Assembly: GCA_020631735.1 (NCBI GenBank)
Contig: CM036170.1
Coordinates: forward strand, 72,307,737-72,371,736
Reading direction: 5' to 3'
Source: Saccharum officinarum
Lineage: Eukaryota > Streptophyta > Magnoliopsida > Poales > Poaceae
Length of the DNA stretch: 64,000 bases
Made by a program: the position numbers and the translations under genes. Shown piece after piece: positions 36,309 to 47,655 of this stretch. A model generated the notes under the pieces. The model ran no database searches, was not told the origin of the DNA, and saw only the letters and a program-made list of their open reading frames with translations. Each line of letters begins with the position of its first letter. The first letter of the stretch is position 1.

Positions 36309-36961
36309 GTGCACAACTGTTTCTCGAGCCCAGATGAATTAAGCTAATACAGAACACACCAAGAAGTATGCTGAGTTATTGACAAGATGTTTATTCAGGC
36401 CGAATTTCACTTACTAGTGACTCCAACCTGTGGTTGCCTGTAGGTGGCTGAGTGGCTCGTTTGGCTTCCAGCCACTCTTATGAATCCCAGCAGCCGGAAA
36501 GTGATGCACGAACAAGCAAGCCAGATTTCAGGAAAAGCATCCGCTTGGACGTCTAAATCCCAACAACCATCTGAAATTCAGAACCCGCTTAGAGCAATAA
36601 TATGGCTTTACAGGTCACAGCAACATGATGCTTATCAATGCCATCCCCAGTCCACACACACTAATAAAATCATCCATTCATAGTGGAAATAGAACACTGA
36701 AAAAGCAAGAATTGAAACCGAGACTTGGCAAAATGACAATATTGATTGAATTCCCCCTTACTTTTGCAACACAAGAAATCTAGTTATCACAAGTCTCATT
36801 GGCAGCTTCCGAAACTAAAAGGAGTGGGAGAAGATTTACCACAATACATAGACAAATATTAGCTAAACCCTGAATCTGTATAGTATGATCAACATCACAT
36901 AGAGGCGAAACTGAATGGCAGATGGCTGTATTCCCATGTCATTGGACATCCACGTGGTCGT

Positions 36962-38305
36962 CTAGAGCTCAAACTCCTCTTCACGGAGCGCCATCTCTGC
37001 GGCTTCCTCATCGTCCTCGTCAAGTGCAAAGTACTGGTTCCTCTCAGCTGGCCTGAACATGTAGAACATGAACATGTAGAATGCCATGGTGGCCACCTCC
37101 TCGGCTGCAACACTCACCCATCTGTACTTGTAGTTAGTAATTGTCTTGAGGGCATACACAATGATCCTGGTGAAGTACAAGTATCCAATCACGACAACAT
37201 AGAACTGGCGGAAGAGCGTGAGCTTGGCAAGGGTTCTGGCCGCCTTGCCGTCTGTCTTGGATGACTCCCGCAGAGAACGCATCGACCACACGACTGGGAA
37301 GAGCACAGCACAGCAGCAAGCCACATCAACAAACAAGAAGATCTGGTTCCATGTCACCCATCCCTGCAAGAATGGGCCAGTCTCGCCGACCACAGCGGCG
37401 GCGATGTTAGCTGCAACCTGCAGAGGGATCACCACCATGAGAACTTTCTTCTCCTTGTCCTGCAGGAATGGCTTCAGGAACGACCACCCAGTCCCAATCA
37501 GCGCAATCACAGCGAACAAGATGACACCCTTCACGAGCTGGAACAGGTAGAACATGACGTCCCACCCGTGCGGTGTCCCGGCGGTGCGGATGTAGTGCTG
37601 GTCCTCGGCCGCCGAGATGCAGTAGAGCATCCGCGCGACGAGCAGGCCCGACATGAGGTGGTGGATGCGGTGCGCGGAGAGGCGGTTGCGGTAGAGGGTG
37701 ACGTAGAGCCAACCGGCGAGGAACACGACATAGCAGACGGCGAAGAAGGCGTAGATCCCCGGGACGGAGGCCATGCCGACGGAGAGGTAGTCCTTGGTGC
37801 CGTCCAGGTTGGTGTTGTACATGTCGGTGCGGACCTCCATGGTGACGCTGGTCTCCGGCGCGCAGTTGGCGAAGAAGAGGCTGTACTCGTCGGGGTGGGT
37901 GATGGGGAAAGTCTTGTTGTAGTAGCCCTTGTCGTCGAGGTCCGCGAAGGTGAAGAGCGGACGGACGTAGGGGCTGGAGAGGACGCAGGTGGGGGAGGAC
38001 TCCGGGTTGGGGTTCAGATCCGTGGGCGCCGGCTGATCATAGATGGCCTCGAAGAGCGACTCGTCGGAGAGGAGGAAGAAACCGAGCTGTGCGGGGTCGG
38101 GCTTAGCGAGCGTGGAGGAGGCCTTGGCGCCGGTGACGGAAATAGACACCATGCCTTTGAGGCCGAAGCCGAACTTCTCGAAGAGGATGGAGCCGCGGGA
38201 GTCGTCCTTGAAGGATTCCTGCTTGATCTCCGCCGCCGCCGGACGGAGGAGGACCCCGGCAACGGCGAGGAGGAGGAGTACCGCGCGGGCGGCGGCGAGG
38301 CCCAT
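36962..38305 (-). CDS. Seven-transmembrane GOST/LUSTR-type receptor (GPR107/108-like)
   Basis: A single-exon frame of 447 codons. Residues 1-25 form a signal peptide (hydrophobic LLLLAVAGVLL, then AAA before Glu26). Residues 26-178 are a luminal domain with conserved Cys107 and Cys148 and an N-glycosylation motif at Asn130. Residues from about 182 to 418 hold seven hydrophobic spans. The C-terminal tail is very acidic (LDEDDEEAAEM). This is the layout of the lung seven-transmembrane receptor family, which includes human GPR107/GPR108 and the plant candidate G-protein-coupled receptors CAND6/CAND7. Family members act in the Golgi and secretory pathway; the precise role here is inferred from the family only. 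The ATG at 38305 is chosen because it precedes the signal peptide and matches the truncated copy downstream. Its 5' part and upstream region are duplicated at 40891-48498. Confidence 0.9.
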   Translation of the reverse strand: MGLAAARAVLLLLAVAGVLLRPAAAEIKQESFKDDSRGSILFEKFGFGLKGMVSISVTGAKASSTLAKPDPAQLGFFLLSDESLFEAIYDQPAPTDLNPNPESSPTCVLSSPYVRPLFTFADLDDKGYYNKTFPITHPDEYSLFFANCAPETSVTMEVRTDMYNTNLDGTKDYLSVGMASVPGIYAFFAVCYVVFLAGWLYVTLYRNRLSAHRIHHLMSGLLVARMLYCISAAEDQHYIRTAGTPHGWDVMFYLFQLVKGVILFAVIALIGTGWSFLKPFLQDKEKKVLMVVIPLQVAANIAAAVVGETGPFLQGWVTWNQIFLFVDVACCCAVLFPVVWSMRSLRESSKTDGKAARTLAKLTLFRQFYVVVIGYLYFTRIIVYALKTITNYKYRWVSVAAEEVATMAFYMFMFYMFRPAERNQYFALDEDDEEAAEMALREEEFEL

Positions 38306-38668
38306 CGCGGCGAGATCTGGGTGGATGTGGGGGGAGGCGGAGCGGAGGCGGAGGTGGGCGAATTAGCCGGACGGACGGGACGAGGGTGGAGACTTTTCCC
38401 TTTTCTTCTGGGCTTTGGGAGTCCGGTGAGGGGCCCATGCGCCGTCGGATCTGCTTCGAGATTGGTGACCCCCGTGGGTGCGAGACTTTGACCCGGGAAG
38501 GTTAGCAGGAAAGCAACGCCACGCCGGGGTTCGATCGTGATCGTGATCGCACGGTGCACGCACGCTACGGGCCAATAAAATGGCGGCGAACACGTCTATG
38601 ATGCAAAGGCAGGCGCACTTGCTACGAAGTTTGGCAGCAATCTACTGCTGCTAGGAGGAAAAATATTA
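38306..38668 (-). promoter_or_regulatory. 5' UTR and proximal upstream region of the receptor gene
   Basis: The sequence is GC-rich for about 230 bp before the ATG and then becomes mixed. No TATA box could be assigned with confidence. The region is preserved in copy B (45827-46220) with about 95% identity by eye, although that copy's gene is disrupted. Confidence 0.45.
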
Positions 38669-38911
38669 TAGGGTATGTTCACTTCGCGAAAATTAGCTGA
38701 AAAGTTACTGTAGTATCTTTCGTTGTTATTTGGCAAAAATTGTTCAATTATGGACTAACTAGGCTCAAAAGATTCGTCCCGACATTTACAGACAAACTAT
38801 GCAATTAGTTATCTTTTTTACCTACGTTTAATGCTCCATGCATGCGTCGAAAGATTTGATGTGATGTGTGTAAGAGAATATTTTGGGTTGGGAGGGGGAA
38901 GTGAACTATAG
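38669..38911. mobile_element. Tourist-like MITE in copy A
   Basis: The ends GGGTATGTTCACTTC and, reversed, CTATAGTTCACTTCCC are inverted repeats. The core has the family words GGACTAACTAGGCTCAAAAG and GCAATTAGTTA. Copy B has a related but clearly more different MITE at the corresponding site (46221-46438). Confidence 0.55.
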
Positions 38912-39194
38912 TTGACGAATGGCGACTTGGCGAGGAATCGCTGACGGAGAGACAACGGCCTGCCGGGTCAAGCAAATTGTTCGACGTGCCGGAGACGGAG
39001 AGATTTATGCACCGTCTTCACGGCCTTCACGCGGCTTGCGACCGGAAGATCGAAGTGCTTGACCAGGAAAAGAGAGACTGCGGGGCATGTTTGTTTGGGC
39101 CTTTTAGGAGTTTTATTAGATCTTAACTTTTATAGATCCTTTATTTAAAAGCTAAAAAACTCTTCGAAACTATAAGTCAGAAGGTTACTATAAT

Positions 39195-39451
39195 GGGAGC
39201 GTATGCTATGGAAACTAGCTTCTTGTGGAAACTATAGAAACTTTAATCTAAGTCCACATGATTCTAATCCGATGATCTCAGATGAAGGTGGGTCATTTAT
39301 TCACTTAAACCCTCCCACCAAGATTCTAATCCGATGATCTCAGATGAAGCACAACCCACCTTCAGCTGAGGCCATCGGATTAGAATCCTGTGGACTTGAT
39401 TGAAGTTTTCATAGTTTCCACAAGAAGCTAGTTTCCATAGCATACGCTCCC
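39195..39451. mobile_element. Mutator-like MITE with perfect 41-bp inverted ends
   Basis: The 257-bp element begins GGGAGCGTATGCTATGG and ends with its reverse complement; 41 bp match without error. It is flanked by a perfect 9-bp duplication TACTATAAT (39186-39194 and 39452-39460), the hallmark of Mutator-like elements. Copy B of the tandem duplication has the empty site (near 46850), which proves the insertion. The interior has a second inverted pair (TTCTAATCCGATG). Confidence 0.9.
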
Positions 39452-41407
39452 TACTATAATAGTGAGTTTATAGGCTTTTGTTCATAAAAGTTGTTTGGCT
39501 TTTCAAAAGTCCAAAGTCTAAAAGTAGCCAAAAGCTCAAACAAATAGGACATGAGTATGTATAGTCCAACACCATGCCTGTTTTGTTTTGATCCCGTGAG
39601 TAATAATTCTAAAAAACGTAATGGTGAGCCGAAAATGGCATATTTCGGTTACTCAATTGCTGCTCCATTGTCCTACTATCGTGTACTGATCTAGTCACTT
39701 TTTTTTTTGTTGAGATGGGGAGTCACTGCTATGTTGGTGCATACCCTATATATTCCCTTCATGAGTGGGCATCCATGACCGAATGAGTCTGAGGGTAGGT
39801 ACAATACCTATTAATATACCATTTATATGATCTCGTGTGGATTTATTTTGATGAGATAGAGAAGAGATAAAACATGGAGAAGGAAGCTATAGTTGTCTCA
39901 CGAGACGACGATCTCGGCTGGTTACCCGAGGTGAAGAATACGATCTCACTTATGTTTTGTGTGTACGAGTATATCATCTAGAGCATGCAACCGCATGGTT
40001 CAATCTCATGCACGTGGGTGATTTTCAACGCTCAGATGGTGGCAATTGGCAAATCTTTCCTTTGCGGAAGGACACAACAACATCTACTAGTTTCCATCTT
40101 GGATTTGGCCATGCGTTTCTCCTGTTGACGACGGCTATGGCAGCTACCCTGCTAACAATGAAGCAACATCGGTCGAGAAGCATTGCTTCACCAGAATCAC
40201 GTGCGGAGTGCTTCAATGGATGTCTCTGCTGCAGGTGGACCATGGGGGCGACGCTGCGGACAAAGAGCAAAGAGAACTAAGATGATGACTAGGAGATCCT
40301 AGAGGCGAGGGGCACTTGTGGACGTTGTTTGTGTCCGCAGCTTGCGCGAACCCTATAGTTTTTTGCCGCTTCATCCTCTTTCTCCATCCTCACATTAGCA
40401 CCAATTGCCCCCTTTCCTTTTCTCCATCACCTCACTGTGTTGCACGCTGTTGCAAGAGTGGAGTTTGATTGTTCGTATTGGAGGCGTTGTGCAAGGAAAA
40501 GACAACGTGGTGTGCTATCATGCTGATGAACACAAATGGTCATCATCGTGACTTCTCCCTGTTTGCTAAAATGCTCAAGAGAGAAACGAGCATTGCTTGT
40601 AGTGTCATCGCAACTAGAGATGCAAGTGGGCTAGCCCGTGAAGCTGCAATATAAGGCTAGCCCACTTGTATCCAAAGTCGTAATGGGCAAATTGCGCCAA
40701 CATGCTAGTTTTATATGTTAATTTCAATATATAGAAGCATTTGCTAGTAAAAGGTTTGTTATTCTGAGAACTATCATTACTGAGATTACTTCAGGAGCTC
40801 TCGATGGTCACTCGATATTGTGACTTATATACGTGATCTCTTTTGTATTGTGAAATAACGAAAATAGTATACATAAATCTTATTCCTTTGCGACGGAGAG
40901 GTAGTCCTTGGTGCCGTCCAGGTTGGTGTTGTACATGTCGGTGCGGACCTCCATGGTGATGCTAGTCTCCGGCGCGCAGTTGGTGAAGAAGAGGTTGTAC
41001 TCGTCGGGGTGGGTGATGGGGAAAGTCGTGTTGTAGTAGCCCTTGTCGTCGACGTCTGTGAAGGTGAAGAGTGGAATGACGTAGGGGCTGGAGAGGACGC
41101 AGGTGGGGGAGGACTCTGGGTTGGGATTCAGATCTGTGGGCGCCGGCTGATTATAGATGGCCTCGAAGAGCGACTCGTCGGAGAGGAGGAAGAAGCCGAG
41201 TTGTGCGGGGTCAGGCCTAGCGAGCGTGGAGGAGGCCTTGGCGCCAGTGACAGAGACAGACACCATGCCCTTGAGGCCGAAGCCGAACTTCTCGAAGAGG
41301 ATGGAGCCGCGGGAGTCATCCTTGAAGGACTCCTGCTTGATCTCCGCCGCCGCCGGACGGAGGAGAACCTCAGCGACGACGAGGAGGAGGAGGACTGCGT
41401 GGGCGGT

Positions 41408-44400
41408 TGTAAGGTCCTAAATGGCTAGAGGGGGGTAAATATCCTTTTCAAAAAAAACTACAAACTTTACTCAACAATAAAGTTAGTACAAAAGATGGCG
41501 AAACTAATTCTAGCACTAGCTCAACTACACTATGCAAGACACCTAAACAATTCTAGTAGATGTGAAGGCTATAATCTCTAATCCACATCAACAAGGCTAA
41601 GTCACTACTTACTCTACTCCTAGGTGAAAGAGAAGCAATACACAAACTAGGAGCTAGAAACTATAAGACAAAACAAGTTAAGCAACTAGCAAGGTAGACA
41701 AGTAAGTAAAGGAGTGAGCATGTATTATTATACCGACATTGATGAGTAGAGATATTTCTAATGAGTCAATCAATCAAAGCAATCACAATCACAAGATGAA
41801 ATCCTCGGCAAAGAGATGACATAAGATTTTTTATCGAGGTTCACTTGCTTCCCGACAAGCTAGTCCTCGTTGTGGCGATGCACCCACTTGATGGATCACG
41901 AGCTAATTGACTATCAAGAGTTAAACCCTCAGTGGGTGCCGCACATCCACTCACAAGATGGGGATCCTCCAAGCCACAAGCTCCACTAGAGTAGCCAATT
42001 CACGAACTCCCGCGGGAAAGACTTAAGAACCCCTCACAATCACTTGGTGAGGCTCAAAACAATCTTCAATCACGAGCTCAACACCACCGCTGCTGAAAGG
42101 TTCTTGTTTGGTTTTGGTAATTGAGCGACAACCTTAGGTGCACTAATTATGTTTAATATAAGATACACAGGGATTAGTCTACAGGTAATGGTGTCATGAA
42201 GGAGCTCATTGCATATGAGACATGACATGGAGTCATGTGACCAAGGTGGCAAAGATCAAGATGAGGCTTGGCTCGACGGACTGGTTGTAAGTGTGAAGGG
42301 CAAGTCGGAGGCTTTGGAGCGATGGACCGTGAGGCGGTGAAGCTTGAGCAAGACTTGGCGCCAATAGATCGACGCAACGGTGAAGAGCAAGTGAGGTCAA
42401 GATCGATGAACCAATACAGTCACGTGATGATATGAAGTGGATCATATCATTTGTGATATGGTTGGTGCATGTGTTGCATCAACGTCGGAGGGGATAGAGT
42501 GGAATGCGCAAGGCAAAGGTATAACCTAGGGCATTTTCATTTCACCGGTCATAGGTGTGTAGAGAAGTTGATGACCGGATTTAGGATAGATGGCCGTACT
42601 ATTAAGAGGGGTAAACTTGTTTGCATATTGATCATCTAGTGCTACTTGAGCGATCTAACTTTGCATACGTGTTAGGATTGAGTGGCGAGGCAAGTTGAGT
42701 GCCTAACTTCTTCGAGAAAATGATTGTGAAAATGCTAACACACATGCACATGGTGTTTTACACATGGTGGTGTTGGCACATTTGCAAAGGAGAAGGTGTT
42801 GGAGTTGGTGTTGATCAACTTGGAGAAGAGAGAAAGGTTTTTCGGTGTTCTTCGGACACTAGGATGGCTCTTGGAGTGGAATACTACTTTAATCCATTGT
42901 GAATTGGATCAATTGCTTCAGTGGGTTATGTAGCCCTCTGAGTAAGCTTTCCAAAATGTCTAAGATCATCGAAATCGGAGTTCGGAGCTAAGAGTTATCG
43001 CCGTTTTACCGAAGAGTGGTCTGTGACCGGACTCATGACCGGACGCGTCCGGTCAGCACCTGCGCGTCCGATCAGTGTTTTTCGTGGGCGAAAGTGACCG
43101 GACGCTGCAGCGAGTCCGGTCGGTGATGACCGGACGCGTCTGGTCGCTTCGGGAGCTTACTAGAACCTCTTTGTTCACTGTTTCGCTGCGACCTACGCGT
43201 CCGGTCCCGTTAGTGACCTGCGCATCCGGTCAATACAAGTTTATACGCGCGAAAACTAGCCGTTGGAGCACGCTACTGACCTGCGCGTCCGGTCAGTTCG
43301 ACCGGCACATCCGGTCGACCCGAAACTTGCCTAGTGAGAGAACTAACGGCTCTATTTCGTTGTGAAGCTATAAATAGATGTTGTGACTGGCCATGGCTGG
43401 CAGCTGAGCACCCTTAAGCCTTGGTGGCTTGTGTTGGTGTGATTAGGAGCCCTCTAACTCACTTGAGCTTGATAGTGATCATCCGATCGAGTGAGAGAGC
43501 GATTCTAGTGCGTTGCATCATGAGGATTGCATCGAGTGGCACTAGGTGATCGAGTTGCAAGCCGGTGGTGCTTGTTACTCTTGGAGGTTGCCACCTCCTA
43601 GACGGCTTGGTGGCTTGCGACTCCGTTGAAGCACGCGTGGAGATTGTGCGTGGCTCCGGAGGAGGATTTGTAAGGGGGATTGTGCTCACCCCGCGGGGAT
43701 CGTGAAGAGCAACTCTAGTAAAGCTCGTGGTTTGGAGGATCCCCATCTTGAGAGTGGATGTACGGCACCCGCTGAGGTTTGACTCTTGATAGTCAATTAG
43801 CTCGTGATCCATCAAGTGGGTGTATCGCCACAACGGGGACTAGTTTGGTGGCAACCAAGTGAACCTCGGTGAAAAAGCGTCGTGTCAACATTGTGTACAT
43901 CTTCTCGGTGGTTTGCTTTCGATTCACAAGCTTGTATTTACATTCATATACTTGTGCTTGTGTAGTTGCTCTTGTAACTAGTTTGCTTGTGTAGTTAGCT
44001 AGTTACCTTCTTACTTGTGTAGCATAGAAGTAGCTCTCGTTGCGTGGCTAATTTGGTTTGTGTAACCTTGTTAGTCATATTGCTTAGTTTGTGTAGCTAA
44101 GTAATTTGTGCTCTCTAGTTGGGCATTAGTTGCCTTGCTATTGAGCATTGCTAGTGAGCATAGGTGGCTTCGTGCTTTTGCTTACTAGAATTGTGTAGGA
44201 GCTCTCCGGCATTTGCTAAAGTACTAGTGCATAGGTTTGTGTGACCTTACTCTAGAATTGTTTAGGAGAGCTCTTGCTAAGGAAAGCACCTTAGTTACAT
44301 AATTAGGATCTTTGTGAGGTGCTTGTGAACTTAGATAGAGGGGTGTAGTCTTGGCTAGACTGATAGTTTTAATTCCGCATTTGTTTCGGTTTGCCGACGC

Positions 44401-45826
44401 GATTAATTTTAGAAAGAACTATTCACCCCCCTCTAGTCCACCATCTCGACCCTTCAGCTGCTCCAAGCCGTCTAGGATATCGGGAAACACCCAAGAGTAA
44501 CGAGAAATCCACAGCCAACTCAAGGATTAAGTGCCACTAGATGTAAATCACTAAGCAATGCACTTGAATCTCACTCAATCTCACTAGAGTATGCAACCAA
44601 GCAAGGAGATGAGTGGAGGGGAAGTTCTCTAGCTCAAAGTATGTCTCAAGTGTTCAAAGAGTTAAGAGAGAGCTACCAAAATCGGCCAAGCAACTATTTA
44701 TAAGCATCCCAAAAAATAGAGCCATCAGGCTCGAGATGCCGCTCTGCGCACATTGACCGGACACGCTGGTCTGATCGACCGGACGCGGCTAGCGTCCGAT
44801 CGCACCAGCATGACCTCGCGCGATGCTCGCCACGTGTCCCCTTTTGAATTTCGCTCGTTAGATTTCCAACGGTCACAAAACGTTACGCTCTCAGGTAAAG
44901 TGTGACCGGACACGCTCCACGCCACGACCGGATACGCCGATCACACAGCGCCTGCTCTCGCGAGCTAACGACCGGACGTGCCGCAACAGTGCCAGCGTCC
45001 GGTCATTTCCAATAAGCTCCCGCTCGCAACCGTACACATCCGGTCGATCATGACCGGACGCACCACAGCGTCCAATCGACCTCGCGCTCTTTGCAGTTTC
45101 TCTGGGGCTTGATCGGATGCGTCGGTCCCATGAGGGGCCGGACACGCCGGTTGCAAATCCTAGCGTCCCGTGCCGCGCACAGCAGCTGCCACTGACCGGA
45201 CGCGTCCGGTCATACCGAGACCGCGTCTGGTTTAGCGTCCGATCACCCCAATGACCACTGTTCGCCTCCGTTTCTTCGCCTCCGGCGTAGTGAAAAATAG
45301 ACTTTTCACTTCCACAAAAGCGCTGAATCCCTCTCTACCCGTCTCTACCCCTCAAACTCCACCTCCTTCATAAAAGTGCTAACACGACCAAGTGTTCACC
45401 TTCTTGTGCTCGTGTGTTAGCATTTTCTCAAATATTTTTCAAGGAGTTAGCATCTCACTAGATCCTAAATGCATATGCTCAAGAATATGAACATAGTAGC
45501 ACTTGATTCATGAGATGACCGTGATTGCCCCTCTTGATAGTCGGCTATCAATCCTAAACCCGGTCAATCACTTCTCTACTCATCTTTAGACCGGCAAAAG
45601 AGAATCCTATGATTATACTTTGGCCTTGGTCATATCATTTCTAGTCCATCACCCATGTGCATGTTCACCATCATCTTTATCTTCATGCACTTATGATCTT
45701 ATGGCCATCACCATCATGCTCCTTGCTCCTTCATCACATGTGTTGCTATGCCTAACTCAATTCACTTGACATAATGACATTAGCAACTTGGTGTTATTAA
45801 TTACCAAAACTAAACTTGGGCTTTCA
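41408..45826 (-). mobile_element. Solo LTR of the copia family, split by a second solo LTR
   Basis: The plus strand reads TGTAAGGTCC ... GGGCTTTCA, the reverse of the LTR at 11250-13481 (ends GGACCTTACA). It is flanked by GCGGT (41403-41407) and GCGGC (45827-45831), a 5-bp target duplication with one change; GCGGC is the sequence in the intact gene. No internal region is present, so this is a solo LTR formed by recombination. Without the inner insert it is about 2.05 kb. It contains a palindrome array (44750-45240) and reversed TATA (44695-44702). Confidence 0.85.
42094..44456 (+). mobile_element. Solo LTR of the gag-only family nested in the copia LTR
   Basis: It reads TGAAAGGTTC ... GACCCTTCA, the reverse of the LTRs at 21219-23588 and 28938-31328. 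It is flanked by a perfect duplication GCTGC (42089-42093 and 44457-44461). The palindrome array is at 43027-43315, with a TATAAATA box at 43369-43376. It is the youngest layer at this site: duplication first, then copia LTR, then this LTR. Confidence 0.9.
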
Positions 45827-46220
45827 GCGGCGGCAGCGAGACCCATCGCGGTTAGATCTGGGTGGATGTGGGGGAGACGGAGCGGATGCGGAGGTGGGCG
45901 AATTAGCCGGACGGACGGGACGAGGGTGGAGACTTTTCCCTTTTCTTCTGGGCTTTGGGAGTCCGGTGAGGGGCCCATGCGTCGTCAGATCTGCTCCGAG
46001 ATTGGTGACCCCCGTGGGTGTGAGACTTTGACCCGGGAAGCTTAGCAGGAAAGCAACGCCATGCCGGGGTTCAATCGTGATCACACGGTGCACGCGCGGC
46101 CTCTAAGCACGCTACGGGCCAATAAAATGGCGGTGAACACGTCTATGATGCAAAGGCAAGTGCACTTGCTACGAAGTTTGGCAGCAATCTACTACTGCTA
46201 GAAGGTAAAATATAGTATAG

Positions 46221-46438
46221 GGCATGTTTAGTTTAAGGGGTGTAAAGTTTTTGGGGGTACTGTAGCACATATGTAACTATAGTAATTAGTGTTCAATTAT
46301 AGGCTTAAAAGATTCATCTCGCAAAATACATGCAAACTGTACAATTAGTTATTTTTTTTACTATATTTAATGCTCTTGATTGTCTCCAAACATTCGATGG
46401 GATGCGGTGTAATTTTTTTTTTCTAAACACCCGCATGG
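46221..46438. mobile_element. Tourist-like MITE in copy B
   Basis: Ends GGCATGTTTAG and CTAAACACCCGCATGG, with core family words (TTCAATTATAGGCTTAAAAG, GTACAATTAGTTA). It lies at the same place as the MITE at 38669-38911, but the two differ far more than the flanking sequence does, so separate insertion or replacement is possible. Confidence 0.5.
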
Positions 46439-46698
46439 TTGATGAATGGCGACTTGGCGAGGAATCGCTGACGGAGAGACAATGGCCTACTGGGTCAAGC
46501 AAATTGTTCGACGTGCCGGAGACGGAGAGATTTATGGACCGTCTTCACGGCCTTCACACGGCTTGCGACCGGAAGATCGAAGCGCTTGACCAGAAAAAGA
46601 AAGACCACGGGGCATGTTTGTTTGGGCATTTTAGGAGTTTTAGATCTTAACTTTTATAGAACCTTTATTAAAAGCTAAAAAAAACTCTGGGAAACTAT

Positions 46699-46830
46699 CA
46701 CCCTGTTCGCTTGAACTTATCTGCCAGAATCAACCAATCGTTCAGCAGTGTTTTTTTCTCTCACAACAAATCAGCATTAGTATCAGCATCAGCCGTTCAA
46801 CAGTGCTTTTACAGCCTGCCGAACAGGGTG
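46699..46830. mobile_element. 132-bp MITE present only in copy B
   Basis: The ends CACCCTGTTCG and CGAACAGGGTG are perfect inverted repeats of 11 bp, flanked by TAT (46696-46698 and 46831-46833). Copy A lacks it (near 39172-39176). The 3-bp target and CAC start leave CACTA-like or PIF-like origin open. Confidence 0.75.
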
Positions 46831-47655
46831 TATGAGTCAGAAGGTTACTGTAACAGTGAGTTTATAGGCTTTTGTTCATAAAAGTTGTTTGACTTTTAAA
46901 TAGTCCAAAAATTATTAGTCTAAAAGTGGCTAAAAGCTCAAACAAATAGGACCTGATTATGTATAATCTGACACCATGCCAGATTTGCTTTGATTCCGTG
47001 AGTAATAATTGTAAAAAACGCAACAGTGAGCCAAAAATGGCATGTTTCGGTTACTCAGTTGTTGCTCCATTGTCCTACTATCGCGTACTGATCCAGTCAC
47101 CTTTTTTATTGAGATGGGGAGTCACTGCTGTGTGGGCATCCCTGACCGAATGAGTCTGAGGGTACGATACCTATTAATATACCATTTATATGATCTCGTA
47201 TGGATTTATTTTGAGGAGATAGAAAAGAGATAAAACGTGGAGAAGGAAGCTACAGTCGTCTCATGAGACGACGATCTTGGCTGGTTACCCGAGGTGAAGA
47301 ATACGATCTCACTTATGTGTTTGTGTATATGAGTGTATCATCTAGAGCATGCAACCGCATGGTTCAATCTCATGTGCGCAGGTGATTTTCAGCGCTCAGA
47401 AATGGTAGCGATGGTGGCAATTGGTAAATCTTTCCTTTGCGCAAGGACACAACAACATCAGCTAGTTTCCATCTTGGATTTGCCCATGCATTGCTCCTGT
47501 TGACGACGGCTATGGCAGCTACCCTGCTAACAATGAAGCAACATCGGTCGAGAAGCATCGCTTCACCAGAATCATATGGGGAGTGCTTCAATGGATGTCT
47601 CCGCTACAGGTGGGCCATCGGGGCGGCGCTGCGGACAAAGAGCAAACAGAACTAA

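Larger units (their letters stand above)
34664..36961. other. Intergenic DNA and 3' flank of the receptor gene
   Basis: No gene is recognised. Overlapping frames near 34927-35260 are GC-driven. A degenerate MITE with a duplicated 28-bp core lies near 35500-35700 (the AATTCGTTCTAAATTATAAT core begins at 35536 and again near 35613). Microsatellites are at 35722-35802 and 36288-36308. The last several hundred bases probably include the 3' UTR of the receptor gene. Confidence 0.4.
37777..40892. repeat. Tandem duplication, copy A
   Basis: Covers the 5' part of the receptor gene and about 2.5 kb upstream. It is repeated in the same orientation as copy B (40891-48498). The junction (near 40890) joins the unit end TTATTCCTT(T/C)G to the coding sequence at CGACGGAGAGG, with only 2-3 bp of shared sequence. 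Between 38912 and 40890 copy A contains weak open frames (for example 39957-40280) that are partly conserved in B but match no family I recognise. Confidence 0.85.
40880..45860 (-). pseudogene. Truncated receptor gene copy, split by LTRs
   Basis: The minus strand keeps the start codon region (MGLAAA, near 45852), which is cut by the LTR at 45826, and resumes at 41402 with the signal-peptide region. It then reads through the luminal domain to residue 176 of the intact gene (LSV) and ends with three unrelated residues and a stop at 40880-40882. All transmembrane segments are missing. Coding sequence is about 94-95% identical to the parent by eye. The luminal frame from the internal Met (41266-40880, 128 codons) is still open, so a secreted-type fragment is conceivable but would lack the signal peptide. 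I regard it as a pseudogene. Confidence 0.85.

Noticed and set aside
37568..38491. 307-codon plus-strand open frame
   Set aside because: It lies antisense to the receptor gene in GC-rich coding DNA; the translation is low-complexity Glu/Gly/Val-rich, a shadow of the true frame.
39957..40280. 107-codon frame in the tandem unit, partly kept in copy B
   Set aside because: Similarity between copies comes from the duplication itself; the start is not conserved and no family is recognised.
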